From: Cypionkella sp.
GTDB lineage: Bacteria > Pseudomonadota > Alphaproteobacteria > Rhodobacterales > Rhodobacteraceae
Assembly: GCA_023255415.1 (NCBI GenBank)
Contig: JALRIN010000038.1
Span: forward strand, 1 to 25,031
DNA length: 25,031 nt
Direction: 5' to 3'
Shown piece after piece: positions 7,012 to 14,977 of the stretch. Within the stretch, counting starts at the first letter, position 1. Each line of letters begins with the position of its first letter. Below the pieces are notes generated by a model. That model was not told the origin of the DNA. It saw only the letters and a list, made by a program, of their open reading frames with translations, and did not search any database. Both the position numbers and the translations under genes were made by a program.

Positions 7012-7688
7012 GCCGCAGCCCCCGCGATCTGGCCATCGACCAGCCGCACCACCCTGTCACAGCGCGCGGCAAGTTCGGGCGCATGGGTGACCAGAACCAA
7101 GGTCGCGCCATGCCGGTCGCGCAGCGCAAAGATCAAATCCATAATCGCCGCACCATTGACCTGATCCAGATTGCCCGTCGGCTCGTCCGCCAGCAAAATT
7201 GCTGGCCGTGGCGCCATAGCACGCGCCAGCGCGACGCGCTGCTGCTCGCCCCCCGACATCTGCGATGGGTAATGCTGCAACCGCCCGCCCAAGCCTACCG
7301 CCTGCAACTCTGCCTCGGCCCGCGCAAAGGCACCGGGGATGCCGTCAATCTCCATCGGCAGGGCAACGTTTTCCAAGGCTGTCATGGTGGGGATCAGGTG
7401 AAAGGACTGAAACACCACCCCCATGCGACCGCGCCGGAACTTGGCCAGCCCGTCTTCGTCCAAACCGCCCAGATCTGCGCCCAGCGCAGTGATTTGCCCC
7501 GAGGTTGCCCGCTCTAGCCCGCCCATCAGCATCAGTAACGAAGATTTTCCCGACCCTGACGGCCCAATCAGCCCCAAGCTCTCGCCTTGGGCTACCTGCA
7601 GGCTTATGTCTTTCAGAATTGTTACGGCGCCGGCATTGCCCGCAAGGGTCAGGCCAACATGGGTCAGGGTTAATACAGGATCGGTCAT
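7008..7688 (-). CDS. ybbA: ABC transporter ATP-binding protein, YbbA family
   Basis: The protein has 226 residues and is the ATPase partner of the permease encoded next. Visible motifs are Walker A GPSGSGKS (42-49), Q-loop Gln94, signature MSGGEQQR (144-151), Walker B with D-loop ILLADEPTGNLD (164-175) and switch His202. It is the LolD/MacB-like type. ATG 7688 gives the usual MTDPVLTLTHVGL start; its ribosome site is poor, and in-frame ATGs at 7694 and 7712 are alternatives. It is divergent from tesA with overlapping start codons (CATG, 7686-7689), so its promoter must lie inside the tesA coding sequence. Confidence 0.93.
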   Translation of the reverse strand: MTDPVLTLTHVGLTLAGNAGAVTILKDISLQVAQGESLGLIGPSGSGKSSLLMLMGGLERATSGQITALGADLGGLDEDGLAKFRRGRMGVVFQSFHLIPTMTALENVALPMEIDGIPGAFARAEAELQAVGLGGRLQHYPSQMSGGEQQRVALARAMAPRPAILLADEPTGNLDQVNGAAIMDLIFALRDRHGATLVLVTHAPELAARCDRVVRLVDGQIAGAAA

Positions 7689-8364
7689 GCACATCACTTT
7701 CAAAGCTTTCATCAGATATGAGCCGCTTTTGCATTTGCGCAATGCGGCGATTGCGCTTTTTCTTGTCGCAGCGCCAGTTTCCGCCGCCCCTGTCACGCTT
7801 TTGGCTTTGGGCGATAGCCTGACCGAAGGCTATGGCCTGCCGCCCGAAGATGGGCTGGTGCCGCAGTTGCAGGCTTGGCTGGCAGCACATGGCACGCCTG
7901 CGCAGGTGCTGAATGCAGGCGTGTCGGGCGATACCACCGCAGGCGGGCTGTCGCGGCTTGACTGGTCACTGACGCCGGATGTGCAGGCGGTGATGGTCAA
8001 CCTTGGCGGCAATGACATGCTGCGCGGGCTTGACCCCGGCCTTGCCCGCGCCAATCTCGATGCGATTTTGGCAGGGATCAAAGCGCGTAATCTGCCGGTG
8101 CTGCTGGTGGCGCTGCGCGCCCCGCCAAATTACGGCGCGGCATATCAAGCCAGTTTCGACGCGATGTTTGCAGAGCTTGCACAAGCGCATGGCGCCCTGC
8201 TGGCCAACCCCTATTTCGATCCGCTGATGACACCGCAAGGCCAGCTTGACCCGCAGTTTATGCAGGCCGACGGCATTCACCCCAATGCCAAAGGCGTGGC
8301 CACCCTGCTGGAAACGCTGGGGCCTCAGGTGCAAACCTTATTGGCGCAGGTCAAATCGCCCTAA
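7687..8364 (+). CDS. tesA: Periplasmic GDSL-family arylesterase / lysophospholipase
   Basis: An SGNH hydrolase acting on acyl esters or thioesters, probably in the periplasm. The protein has 225 residues. A signal peptide covers about 1-33 (hydrophobic AAIALFLVAAPVSA). Block I GDSL (42-45, Ser44) is followed by block II NAGVSGDTT (Gly81), block III GGND (107-110, Asn109) and block V DGIHPN (195-200, Asp195/His198), so all catalytic and oxyanion residues are present. ATG 7687 has AGGA 6 bases upstream. TTG 7729 or 7735 would give a more standard signal peptide and would free the divergent ybbA start, but they lack a clear ribosome site. Linkage with ybbAP mirrors E. coli. Confidence 0.93.
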   Translation: MHITFKAFIRYEPLLHLRNAAIALFLVAAPVSAAPVTLLALGDSLTEGYGLPPEDGLVPQLQAWLAAHGTPAQVLNAGVSGDTTAGGLSRLDWSLTPDVQAVMVNLGGNDMLRGLDPGLARANLDAILAGIKARNLPVLLVALRAPPNYGAAYQASFDAMFAELAQAHGALLANPYFDPLMTPQGQLDPQFMQADGIHPNAKGVATLLETLGPQVQTLLAQVKSP

Positions 8365-8467
8365 ACTCACACCCGCATCCTTTGTCACAGCCCCCAGCAT
8401 TCTTGGGCACAGCCCTCTTGTGCGAACCAAAGCTTTGCGCAACCTTGCTGGCAAAGTGGAGGCACCG

Positions 8468-9880
8468 ATGACCCTGATCGCCGATCTGACTGCAGCGCTT
8501 GGCGCGGCCCATGTGATAACCGGTGCAGATCTGGCCCGTTATACCGCCGATGTGACGCATCACTATCACGCCGAGCCCATAGCCGCCGTGCGCCCAGCCG
8601 ATACCGCCGAAGTGGCGCAGGTGATGCAGATTGCGGCGCGCCATGGGGTGGCGGTGGTGCCTGCCTCGGGGCGCACTGGGCTGACGGGTGGCTTGATGAC
8701 GGTGGGCGGGCTGATCCTGTCAGTCGAGCGGCTGAACACCATCCGCCAGATCAACCCAGGGGCGCGGCTGGCAATTGTCGAGGCTGGCGTGGTGCTTGAC
8801 AGCCTGCACAAAGCCGCCGAGGCCGAAGATCTGTATTTTCCGCTGTGGTTTGGCGCGCGCGGTTCGGCGATGATCGGCGGCGTGCTGTCAACCAATGCGG
8901 GCGGCTCAAATGTGCTGCGCTATGGCTCGACTCGCGCACTCTGCCTTGGGCTCGAGGTGGTGCTGGCCGATGGCCGCATTCTGAACCTGATGAGCGCGCT
9001 GCACAAAGACAACTCGGGCTATGATCTGAAACAGCTGTTCATCGGCGCCGAGGGCACCCTGGGCGTGATCACCGCCGCCGTGATGAAGCTGGTGCCGCGG
9101 CCGCGTGCCTATGCCACCGCCACGCTTTCGGCGCGCAGCCTGCCCGATGCGCTGATCCTGCTGAACCGGCTGCAAGCGGCCTCGGGAGGTGCTGTCGAGG
9201 CGTTTGAATATATGCCTGCTAGCTATATGGCGCAGATGGCACGCGCGCGTCCCGACATCCGCCAGCCGTTTAGCCCTGCCGCCGAGGTGACGATTCTTGT
9301 CGAACTGGGCAGCCTGCGCCCGGATGACACCACGCCAAAGGCCGATGGCAGCCTGCAACTGACCGGGCTTTTGGAAACCACGCTTGCGCAGATGATGGCC
9401 GAAGGCATGGTGCAAGACGCCGAAATCGCCCAGACCGAAGCGCAACGCGCCGCGATGTGGCAGCGACGCGAATTGGCCTCCGAAGTGATGACCTCGCGCC
9501 AACCCACAATTGACACTGACATCTGTTTGCCGACCGATCTGGTCGCGCCCTTTCTGGACCGCATCAGCACCCGCCTGCCGCAGCTTGATGCTGCCGCCGA
9601 GACGATTCTGGTGGCGCATCTGGGTGACGGCAATGTGCATTTCACCGTTTACCCCTCGGACGCCTCTGCCGCCCATGCCGATCGGATCATCGAAGCGGTG
9701 GAAGACGAGGTGCAAGCACTGGGCGGATCATTTTCGGCCGAACATGGCGTTGGCCTCTCGAAGCTGGCTTCGATGAAGCGGCGCAAAGACCCTGTGGCGC
9801 TGGACGTCATGCGTGCGATCAAAACGGCGCTGGACCCCGACAACCGCATGAATCCCGGCAAGGTTATTCCCGCGCCTTGA
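8468..9880 (+). CDS. FAD-binding D-2-hydroxyacid dehydrogenase (D-2-hydroxyglutarate dehydrogenase/GlcD-like)
   Basis: The protein has 470 residues. The PCMH-type FAD domain includes PASGRTGLTGG (65-75, the FAD pyrophosphate loop) and ARGSAMIGGVLSTNAGG. The C-terminal FAD-oxidase domain carries HLGDGNVH (384-391, active-site and metal histidines) and EHGVG (425-429). The family oxidises D-2-hydroxyacids such as D-lactate, glycolate or D-2-hydroxyglutarate and passes electrons to a carrier. Single-subunit length and the absence of glcE/glcF favour a stand-alone D-2-hydroxyglutarate or D-lactate type; the substrate is inferred only. ATG 8468 is preceded by an excellent GGAGG. The MFS gene follows after a 66-base gap. 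Confidence 0.9.
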   Translation: MTLIADLTAALGAAHVITGADLARYTADVTHHYHAEPIAAVRPADTAEVAQVMQIAARHGVAVVPASGRTGLTGGLMTVGGLILSVERLNTIRQINPGARLAIVEAGVVLDSLHKAAEAEDLYFPLWFGARGSAMIGGVLSTNAGGSNVLRYGSTRALCLGLEVVLADGRILNLMSALHKDNSGYDLKQLFIGAEGTLGVITAAVMKLVPRPRAYATATLSARSLPDALILLNRLQAASGGAVEAFEYMPASYMAQMARARPDIRQPFSPAAEVTILVELGSLRPDDTTPKADGSLQLTGLLETTLAQMMAEGMVQDAEIAQTEAQRAAMWQRRELASEVMTSRQPTIDTDICLPTDLVAPFLDRISTRLPQLDAAAETILVAHLGDGNVHFTVYPSDASAAHADRIIEAVEDEVQALGGSFSAEHGVGLSKLASMKRRKDPVALDVMRAIKTALDPDNRMNPGKVIPAP

Positions 9881-9946
9881 CGCGGCGGCACTGGACAAGG
9901 CGCGCGCCGAAGGCTAGCCGTTGTGCTTCTGGGAAGGCAGCTTACC

Positions 9947-11137
9947 GTGTCAGCGTTCACCCTTATTTCGCGAAACCCCACGCTTCGGATGATTGCGGCG
10001 GCGATGTTCTTGGTCGGCGTGTTCAACGCCTCGACCTACCCCTATCAATCCTTGATCGCTATCGAAGTGATCGGTCTGTCAAAGCCCGCCTTTGCGCTGT
10101 TGCTGGTGCTGGCCTCGGCCACGGCGGTTTCAGCATCGGTGCTGTCGGGGGTTTTGGGCGATCAACATGGCAACCGTCGGCTGATTGCGCTGATTGCCAC
10201 CGCGTCAAGCCTGCTGGGCATGGCGCTGATGCTGTTCTTTCCCAGCACGATCTCGCTGATCCTGTGTCACGGCATTCTGGTGCCGATTGGGTCCAGCATC
10301 TTTGGCCAGCTGTTTGCGCTGGCGCGGCTGGTGCATCCGCAGGCCGAAGGTCGCGACGGCATCTTGGGGACCGTGCGCGCCGCGCTTTCGCTGGCGTTTC
10401 TGGCGATGCTGGTGTTCTGGACCTTTGCCTTTGAGGCCAATATCGCGGTGACGGCGGTCTATGTCTCGGGGGCGCTGGCGGGATTGGGATTGCTGACGCT
10501 GATCTTGCTGCTGTGGCCCCGCGACGGGCAGACCGATTGGGTTGATGCGCGCTCGGGGTTGAATTTCAAACAGGCCTTCCGCGAGATTGCCGCCCCCAAT
10601 GTGCTGATCCGTTTGCTGTTGCTGGGGGCAATCACCTCGTCTGGCGGGCTTTACATGACGGTGATCTCGCTGGTGTTTGACCAATCTGCCCAGCGCGGCC
10701 CTGCGGATGTGGCGCTTTATGTCGGGCTTGTGGCGGGCTGGGAAGTGCCCTGCCTGATCTTGCTGCCACGCGTGGCGCGGCACTTTAAACGCTCGACACT
10801 GATCGGTTTGGGCGTGGCGCTTTATTGCTGCCATGTCATCGCACTGCCGCTTTTGGCCGCAAGCCCGCTGATCTGGGGCATGACCTTGGTGGCAGGGGTC
10901 GGTGGCACCACCATGTTGGCGCTGCCCATCGCCTATTACCAAGACCTGTTGCAAGGCCGCCCCGGCACCGCAGGCGCGATGCTGGCGTTGCAAAAGCTGA
11001 TCTCGGATGTCTTGGTCGCCTTTGCCTTTGCCAGTGGCACGGCGGTTGGCGGCTATACCACCGTGGCCTTTATTGGCGTCAGCATCGCGCTTTTGGGTGC
11101 CTTTGGCCTGTTTTGGGTCGACCGCACCACCGCTTAA
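9947..11137 (+). CDS. Major facilitator superfamily transporter
   Basis: A 396-residue integral membrane protein with about 12 hydrophobic segments, split into two halves around residues 185-210 (WPRDGQTDWVDARSG linker). The first cytoplasmic loop GVLGDQHGNRR resembles the MFS motif A (GxLaDrxGrrr). The sequence is reminiscent of SetA/SotB-like sugar efflux permeases; the substrate is unknown. GTG 9947 (SAFTLISRNPTLR start) has GGAAGG about 9 bases upstream; GTG 9923 is an alternative start. The stop codon overlaps the hemC stop in a shared TTAA. It may be cotranscribed with the preceding flavoprotein gene. Confidence 0.85.
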   Translation: MSAFTLISRNPTLRMIAAAMFLVGVFNASTYPYQSLIAIEVIGLSKPAFALLLVLASATAVSASVLSGVLGDQHGNRRLIALIATASSLLGMALMLFFPSTISLILCHGILVPIGSSIFGQLFALARLVHPQAEGRDGILGTVRAALSLAFLAMLVFWTFAFEANIAVTAVYVSGALAGLGLLTLILLLWPRDGQTDWVDARSGLNFKQAFREIAAPNVLIRLLLLGAITSSGGLYMTVISLVFDQSAQRGPADVALYVGLVAGWEVPCLILLPRVARHFKRSTLIGLGVALYCCHVIALPLLAASPLIWGMTLVAGVGGTTMLALPIAYYQDLLQGRPGTAGAMLALQKLISDVLVAFAFASGTAVGGYTTVAFIGVSIALLGAFGLFWVDRTTA

Positions 11138-12069
11138 TCGAAAAAGCCTGCGCCCGCCTCTGTCAGCAGCTGATCGGCCAAAGCCTCGCCCAAGGCAGCG
11201 CCATCGGCAACCGCGCCGCGAATCTCGCCCGTGATCACCCGCGAGCCATCGGGGCGCAAAATCTCGCCACGCAGCCACAGCTGATCCGCCTCGATTACCG
11301 CAAGCCCGGCGATTGGCGTCTCGCAAGAGCCATCCAGCCGCGCCAGAAACGCCCGCTCTGCCGCAAGTTGCTGGCCGGTCGCGGTGTGGTGAATGGCGTC
11401 AAGCATCGCCTTGGCGCGCGCATCCTGCACCCGACGTTCGATGCCAATCGCGCCTTGCGCCACGGCTGGCAGCATTTCTGACACCTCGATCGGGCGCGCA
11501 ACCTCGGCCATGCCAAGACGGGTCACCCCTGCCATCGCCAAAAACGTCGCATCCGCCACGCCATCGCCCAGCTTTTTCATCCGCGTCTGCACATTGCCGC
11601 GAAATTCTACCAATTGCAGATCGGCGCGCCGATGCGCCAATTGCGCCCGCCTGCGCAAAGACGAAGACCCCACCACCGCGCCCTGCGCCAGATCGGCGAT
11701 GCCGTTGGCATGCAGCGACACAAAGCCGTCACGCACATCGGCGCGTTCCAGATAGCAATCAAGCAGCAGACCCTCCGGTTGCAGCACCGGCATATCCTTC
11801 ATCGAATGCACCGCTATGTCGATGCTGCCATCCAGCAAGGCCTCTTCGATCTCGCGGGTGAACAGACCCTTGCCGCCGATCTCTTTCAGCGCGCGGTCCT
11901 GCACCAGATCGCCGGTGACCTTGATCACCACAATCTCGAAGGCCGCTTCGGGCAGGTCAAAGGCCAAGCGCAGACAGCGCCGCACCTCATGGGCCTGCCA
12001 CAGGGCAAGGGGCGATCCGCGTGTGCCGATCTTGAAGGTCTGGTCGGGGCTGGGAAGCGAATATGTCAT
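11134..12069 (-). CDS. hemC: Hydroxymethylbilane synthase (porphobilinogen deaminase)
   Basis: It polymerises four porphobilinogens into hydroxymethylbilane for heme, siroheme, B12 and (if made) bacteriochlorophyll. The protein has 311 residues. GTRGSPLALWQ (15-25) is the N-terminal signature, HSMKD (88-92) carries catalytic Asp92, the Arg-rich SSLRRRAQL is present, and Cys249 in GSCETPIAG attaches the dipyrromethane cofactor. ATG 12069 is the only plausible in-frame start, yet no Shine-Dalgarno precedes it; a putative promoter sits so close that transcription could start at or next to the ATG. It is divergent from hemE, an arrangement common in Rhodobacteraceae. Confidence 0.96.
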   Translation of the reverse strand: MTYSLPSPDQTFKIGTRGSPLALWQAHEVRRCLRLAFDLPEAAFEIVVIKVTGDLVQDRALKEIGGKGLFTREIEEALLDGSIDIAVHSMKDMPVLQPEGLLLDCYLERADVRDGFVSLHANGIADLAQGAVVGSSSLRRRAQLAHRRADLQLVEFRGNVQTRMKKLGDGVADATFLAMAGVTRLGMAEVARPIEVSEMLPAVAQGAIGIERRVQDARAKAMLDAIHHTATGQQLAAERAFLARLDGSCETPIAGLAVIEADQLWLRGEILRPDGSRVITGEIRGAVADGAALGEALADQLLTEAGAGFFD

Positions 12070-12070
12070 A

Positions 12071-12082
12071 GCTATGCATAGC
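12071..12082. repeat. 12-bp perfect palindrome at the hemC start
   Basis: gctatgcatagc is a perfect inverted repeat starting two bases upstream of the hemC ATG and overlapping the predicted hemC -10. It could be an operator or chance. Confidence 0.4.
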
Positions 12083-12103
12083 CATCTCAGTTTACGCTTT
12101 CAA
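12075..12103 (-). promoter_or_regulatory. Putative hemC promoter, possibly leaderless
   Basis: On the minus strand TTGAAA (12103-12098), a 17-base spacer and TATGCA (12080-12075). The expected start of transcription, about 7 bases on, is 12068-12069, the hemC ATG itself. Confidence 0.35.
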
Positions 12104-12114
12104 GCAGCACTCTC

Positions 12115-12143
12115 TTGACAACAGGCCTCAGCAAGGCAACTCA
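12115..12143 (+). promoter_or_regulatory. Possible hemE promoter
   Basis: A perfect -35 TTGACA (12115-12120) has only a weak -10 (aactca, 12138-12143) at 17 bases. The spacing fits hemE; the -10 assignment is uncertain. Confidence 0.28.
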
Positions 12144-12168
12144 GGGGAGGTTAGTATGGGAGCATTCG

Positions 12169-13200
12169 ATGACACAGAAAACCATTCTCCGCGCGCTTGC
12201 AGGCGAAACCCTGCCCACGCCGCCGATTTGGATGATGCGTCAGGCGGGTCGCTACCTGCCGGAATACCGCGCCACCCGCGCCGAGGCCGGCGATTTCCTG
12301 AAGCTGTGCTATAACCCCGAGCTGGCGGCCGAGGTTACCTTGCAGCCCATCCGGCGCTATGGCTTTGATGCGGCGATCCTGTTTGCCGATATTTTACTTT
12401 TGCCCCAAGCACTTGGCGCAGATCTGTGGTTTGAAACCGGCGAGGGGCCAAGGCTGTCGACCATCGGCGATATGGCGGGTGTGCGCGCCCTGCGCCCGAT
12501 TGCCGACATCCACGAAACCCTTGCGCCGATCTATGAAACCGTCAAGCTTTTGGCCGCAGAACTGCCGCGCGAAACCACGCTGATCGGCTTTGCGGGCGCG
12601 CCTTGGACCGTCGCGACCTATATGATTGCAGGCCGTGGCACCAAAGACCAAGGCCCGGCCCATGCGCTGAAATCCAGCGACCGCGCGGCCTTTTCCGCCC
12701 TGATCGACGTGATCACCGAAGCGACGATCCTTTATCTGTCGGCGCAAGTCTTGGCTGGGGCCGAAGTGGTTAAGCTGTTTGATTCTTGGGCAGGCAGCCT
12801 CAAGGGTCAGGATTTCACCGATTTCGCGGTCAAACCCGCCGCCCGCATCGTCTCGGCGCTAAAGGCGCTGCACCCCGGCCTGCCGGTCATCGCTTTCCCG
12901 CGCGAAGGCGGCGATGGCTATATAGGCTTTGCCCGCGCCACAGGGGCTGACTGCGTTGCCATCGACAATTCGGTGACACCGGAATGGGCTGCGGCCCATG
13001 TGCAGATCGACGGCTGCGTGCAAGGCAACCTTGCGCCACATCATATGGTCAGCGGCGGGCAAGAGCTGGTCGAGGCAACCCGCCATGTCGTCAATGCCTT
13101 TCGCGGCGGCCCGCATATCTTTAACCTAGGCCACGGCATCACCCCAGACGCCAACCCCGACAATGTGCAGCTGATGATTGACACGGTGCGCGGGGCCTAA
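12169..13200 (+). CDS. hemE: Uroporphyrinogen decarboxylase
   Basis: It removes the four acetate carboxyls of uroporphyrinogen III to give coproporphyrinogen III in the cytoplasm. The protein has 343 residues, normal for the family. The signature MRQAGRYLPEYR (23-34) provides active-site arginines; Asp74 in FADIL is the key catalytic aspartate; GFAGAPWT (140-147) is the second signature. The C-terminal NLGHGITP motif is present. ATG 12169 has GGGAG about 6 bases upstream and gives the expected MTQKTILRALAGE start. A stronger AGGGGAGG serves another ATG at 12156 in the +1 frame. Transcription ends at a clear bidirectional terminator. Confidence 0.97.
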   Translation: MTQKTILRALAGETLPTPPIWMMRQAGRYLPEYRATRAEAGDFLKLCYNPELAAEVTLQPIRRYGFDAAILFADILLLPQALGADLWFETGEGPRLSTIGDMAGVRALRPIADIHETLAPIYETVKLLAAELPRETTLIGFAGAPWTVATYMIAGRGTKDQGPAHALKSSDRAAFSALIDVITEATILYLSAQVLAGAEVVKLFDSWAGSLKGQDFTDFAVKPAARIVSALKALHPGLPVIAFPREGGDGYIGFARATGADCVAIDNSVTPEWAAAHVQIDGCVQGNLAPHHMVSGGQELVEATRHVVNAFRGGPHIFNLGHGITPDANPDNVQLMIDTVRGA

Positions 13201-13218
13201 GACCACTTTAACTTGACG

Positions 13219-13243
13219 AAAAGGGGCCCGAGGGCCCCTTTTT
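13219..13243. terminator. Bidirectional rho-independent terminator between hemE and SulP genes
   Basis: AAAAGGGGCC (13219-13228) pairs with GGCCCCTTTT (13233-13242) around a short loop, giving a GC-rich stem flanked by A4 on one side and T5 on the other, so it works in both directions. The SulP stop codon lies inside the T-run. Confidence 0.9.
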
Positions 13244-14732
13244 AATGCTCTAACACCACATCCAGCGCGCCGTCTTTGTCGTGGATCGCCAGCTTGTCCA
13301 TAATTGTCTCGGTGGCCTCGTTCATGCCAATGATCGAAACCAAAGACCCGCGCCGCCGCAACTTCATCACCGCAGAATCAATCGCCTGCACCGAAGAGAT
13401 GTCCCAGATATGCGCGTGGGTGACATCAATCACCACCTGTGCCGCGCCCTCGCGAAAGTTGATCGCACGGGTGAAATCCTCGACCGAGCCGTAAAACAGC
13501 TGACCCTGCACCACATAGGTGCGCAGCCTCCCATCGGCCGAAAGCGTCGATTTCACGCCAAACAACTGCGCAATCTTGGCGGCAAAAAAGATCCCCGACA
13601 GCAGCACGCCTACCAAAACCCCCAAAGCCAGATTATGCGTCCAGACCACCGTGACCACCGTGGCCAGCATCACCACCGAAGACGATTTCGGATGCGTGCG
13701 CAGATTGCCGATCGAGGCCCAGGAAAACGTGCCAATCGAGACCATGATCATGATCGCCACCAGCGCAGGCATCGGAATCTGGCTGACCCAGCGCCCCAAG
13801 CCGACGCAGAAAATCAACAGCATCACGCCGGCGGTAAAGGTCGACAGCCGCCCGCGCCCGCCGGATTTCACGTTGATCACCGATTGCCCGATCATCGCAC
13901 AGCCCGCCATGCCGCCGATGAAAGAGGTCGCGGTATTTGCAATGCCCTGACCGATGCACTCTTGATTGCGATGCGACGAGGTGTCGGTCATCTCATCCAC
14001 GATCTGCGCCGTCATCAGGCTTTCCAAAAGCCCAACCACCGCAACCGCCAAAGAATAGGGAAAAATGATCAGCAGCGTGTCCAGGGTAAAGGGCACATTC
14101 GGGATCAGAAAGCTTGGCAAAGCATCGGGCAATTGCCCCATATCGCCCACCGTGCGCACATCCAGCCCCAACGCCATGCTCAGCGCAGTCAGCACGATGA
14201 TGGTGACCAAAGGCGATGGCACCAGCCTGGTCAGGCGCGGAAACAGATAGATGATCGCAAGCCCCCCCGCGAGCATCGCATAGGTCAGCCAGCCAACGCG
14301 CATCGGGTCAATCTCGGGCCATTGCGCCAAAAAGATCAGGATCGCCAATGCGTTGACAAAACCCGTCATCACCGACTTCGAGACATAGCGCATCACAAAG
14401 CCCAGCTTGGCCAGCCCCATCCCCACCTGCAACAGCCCCGCCAGAAAGGTCGCGGCCAGCAGATAATCCAGCCCGTGTTCGCGCACCAATGTGCCCATCA
14501 ACACCGCCGTCGCCGCTGTCGCCGCCGAAATCATCCCCGGACGACCGCCAAAAAACGCCGTGATCACCGCGATTGAAAAACTGGCGTAAAGCCCAACCTT
14601 CGGGTCCACCCCTGCGATAATGGAAAAGGCAATCGCCTCGGGGATCAGCGCCAGCGCCACCACCAGCCCCGACAAAATATCGCCGCGAATATTGCCAAAC
14701 CATTGCTGGCGGTAAGTCGTCATCAAAATCAT
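13242..14732 (-). CDS. SulP-family inorganic anion transporter with STAS domain
   Basis: A 496-residue membrane protein. A hydrophobic core of multiple segments (about 10-390) begins with the SulP signature GLVVALALIPEAIAFSIIAGVDPKVGLY and includes the loop around GMISAATAATAVL. A C-terminal STAS domain (about 400-495, with VVIDVTHAHIWDISSVQAID and a final helix) faces the cytoplasm. The family carries sulfate, bicarbonate or related anions, with Na+ or H+ coupling; the substrate here is not determinable. ATG 14732 has GGAA about 5 bases upstream; ATG 14723 is an alternative. The longer upstream frame is not membrane-protein-like. It shares a terminator with hemE. Confidence 0.92.
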   Translation of the reverse strand: MILMTTYRQQWFGNIRGDILSGLVVALALIPEAIAFSIIAGVDPKVGLYASFSIAVITAFFGGRPGMISAATAATAVLMGTLVREHGLDYLLAATFLAGLLQVGMGLAKLGFVMRYVSKSVMTGFVNALAILIFLAQWPEIDPMRVGWLTYAMLAGGLAIIYLFPRLTRLVPSPLVTIIVLTALSMALGLDVRTVGDMGQLPDALPSFLIPNVPFTLDTLLIIFPYSLAVAVVGLLESLMTAQIVDEMTDTSSHRNQECIGQGIANTATSFIGGMAGCAMIGQSVINVKSGGRGRLSTFTAGVMLLIFCVGLGRWVSQIPMPALVAIMIMVSIGTFSWASIGNLRTHPKSSSVVMLATVVTVVWTHNLALGVLVGVLLSGIFFAAKIAQLFGVKSTLSADGRLRTYVVQGQLFYGSVEDFTRAINFREGAAQVVIDVTHAHIWDISSVQAIDSAVMKLRRRGSLVSIIGMNEATETIMDKLAIHDKDGALDVVLEH

Positions 14733-14921
14733 GGAAGTTCCGTCATCTGCGGCGCATCGCGCGCCCATGGTCTGGCGGATAGGCGGCCAGAAGAGCCAGC
14801 AAGGATCGCACCCTGCTCCGTGTGTTGGCAGGGTTTTAGCGGTTTGGGGGGCGAATGCCAAGCGGCGGTTTTCCGCAGCAAAGCCCAGCAAAATTGGCAG
14901 AGCCGCCTTAGGTCACAACTA

Positions 14922-14950
14922 TTGACTTACCCCCAGCACAAGATCAAATT
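14922..14950 (+). promoter_or_regulatory. Putative promoter of the aminotransferase/EamA operon
   Basis: TTGACT (14922-14927), a 17-base spacer and CAAATT (14945-14950) lie about 28 bases before the chosen start. The -35 is strong and the -10 partial. Confidence 0.4.
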
Positions 14951-14977
14951 CCGCCCAAACGCAGGGGAGTTTTGGGC

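Noticed and set aside
8246..8467. Upstream extension of the flavoprotein reading frame into tesA
   Set aside because: It overlaps the tesA coding sequence out of frame; ATG 8468 has GGAGG directly upstream and matches the family start.
12156..12314. A real 52-residue protein gene overlapping hemE
   Set aside because: It has a good ribosome site, but the composition is that of a shifted hemE frame with no recognisable motif; it is kept only as a possible control element.
13281..14576. Long open frame (431 codons) on the plus strand opposite the SulP gene, with similar long antisense frames opposite iolG (3661-4461), ybbP (5041-6186), the flavoprotein (8906-9715) and the MFS gene (10205-11326)
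   Set aside because: They mirror real, motif-bearing genes. The products are His/Arg/Gln-rich low-complexity strings without family motifs, as expected when high-GC third positions remove antisense stops.
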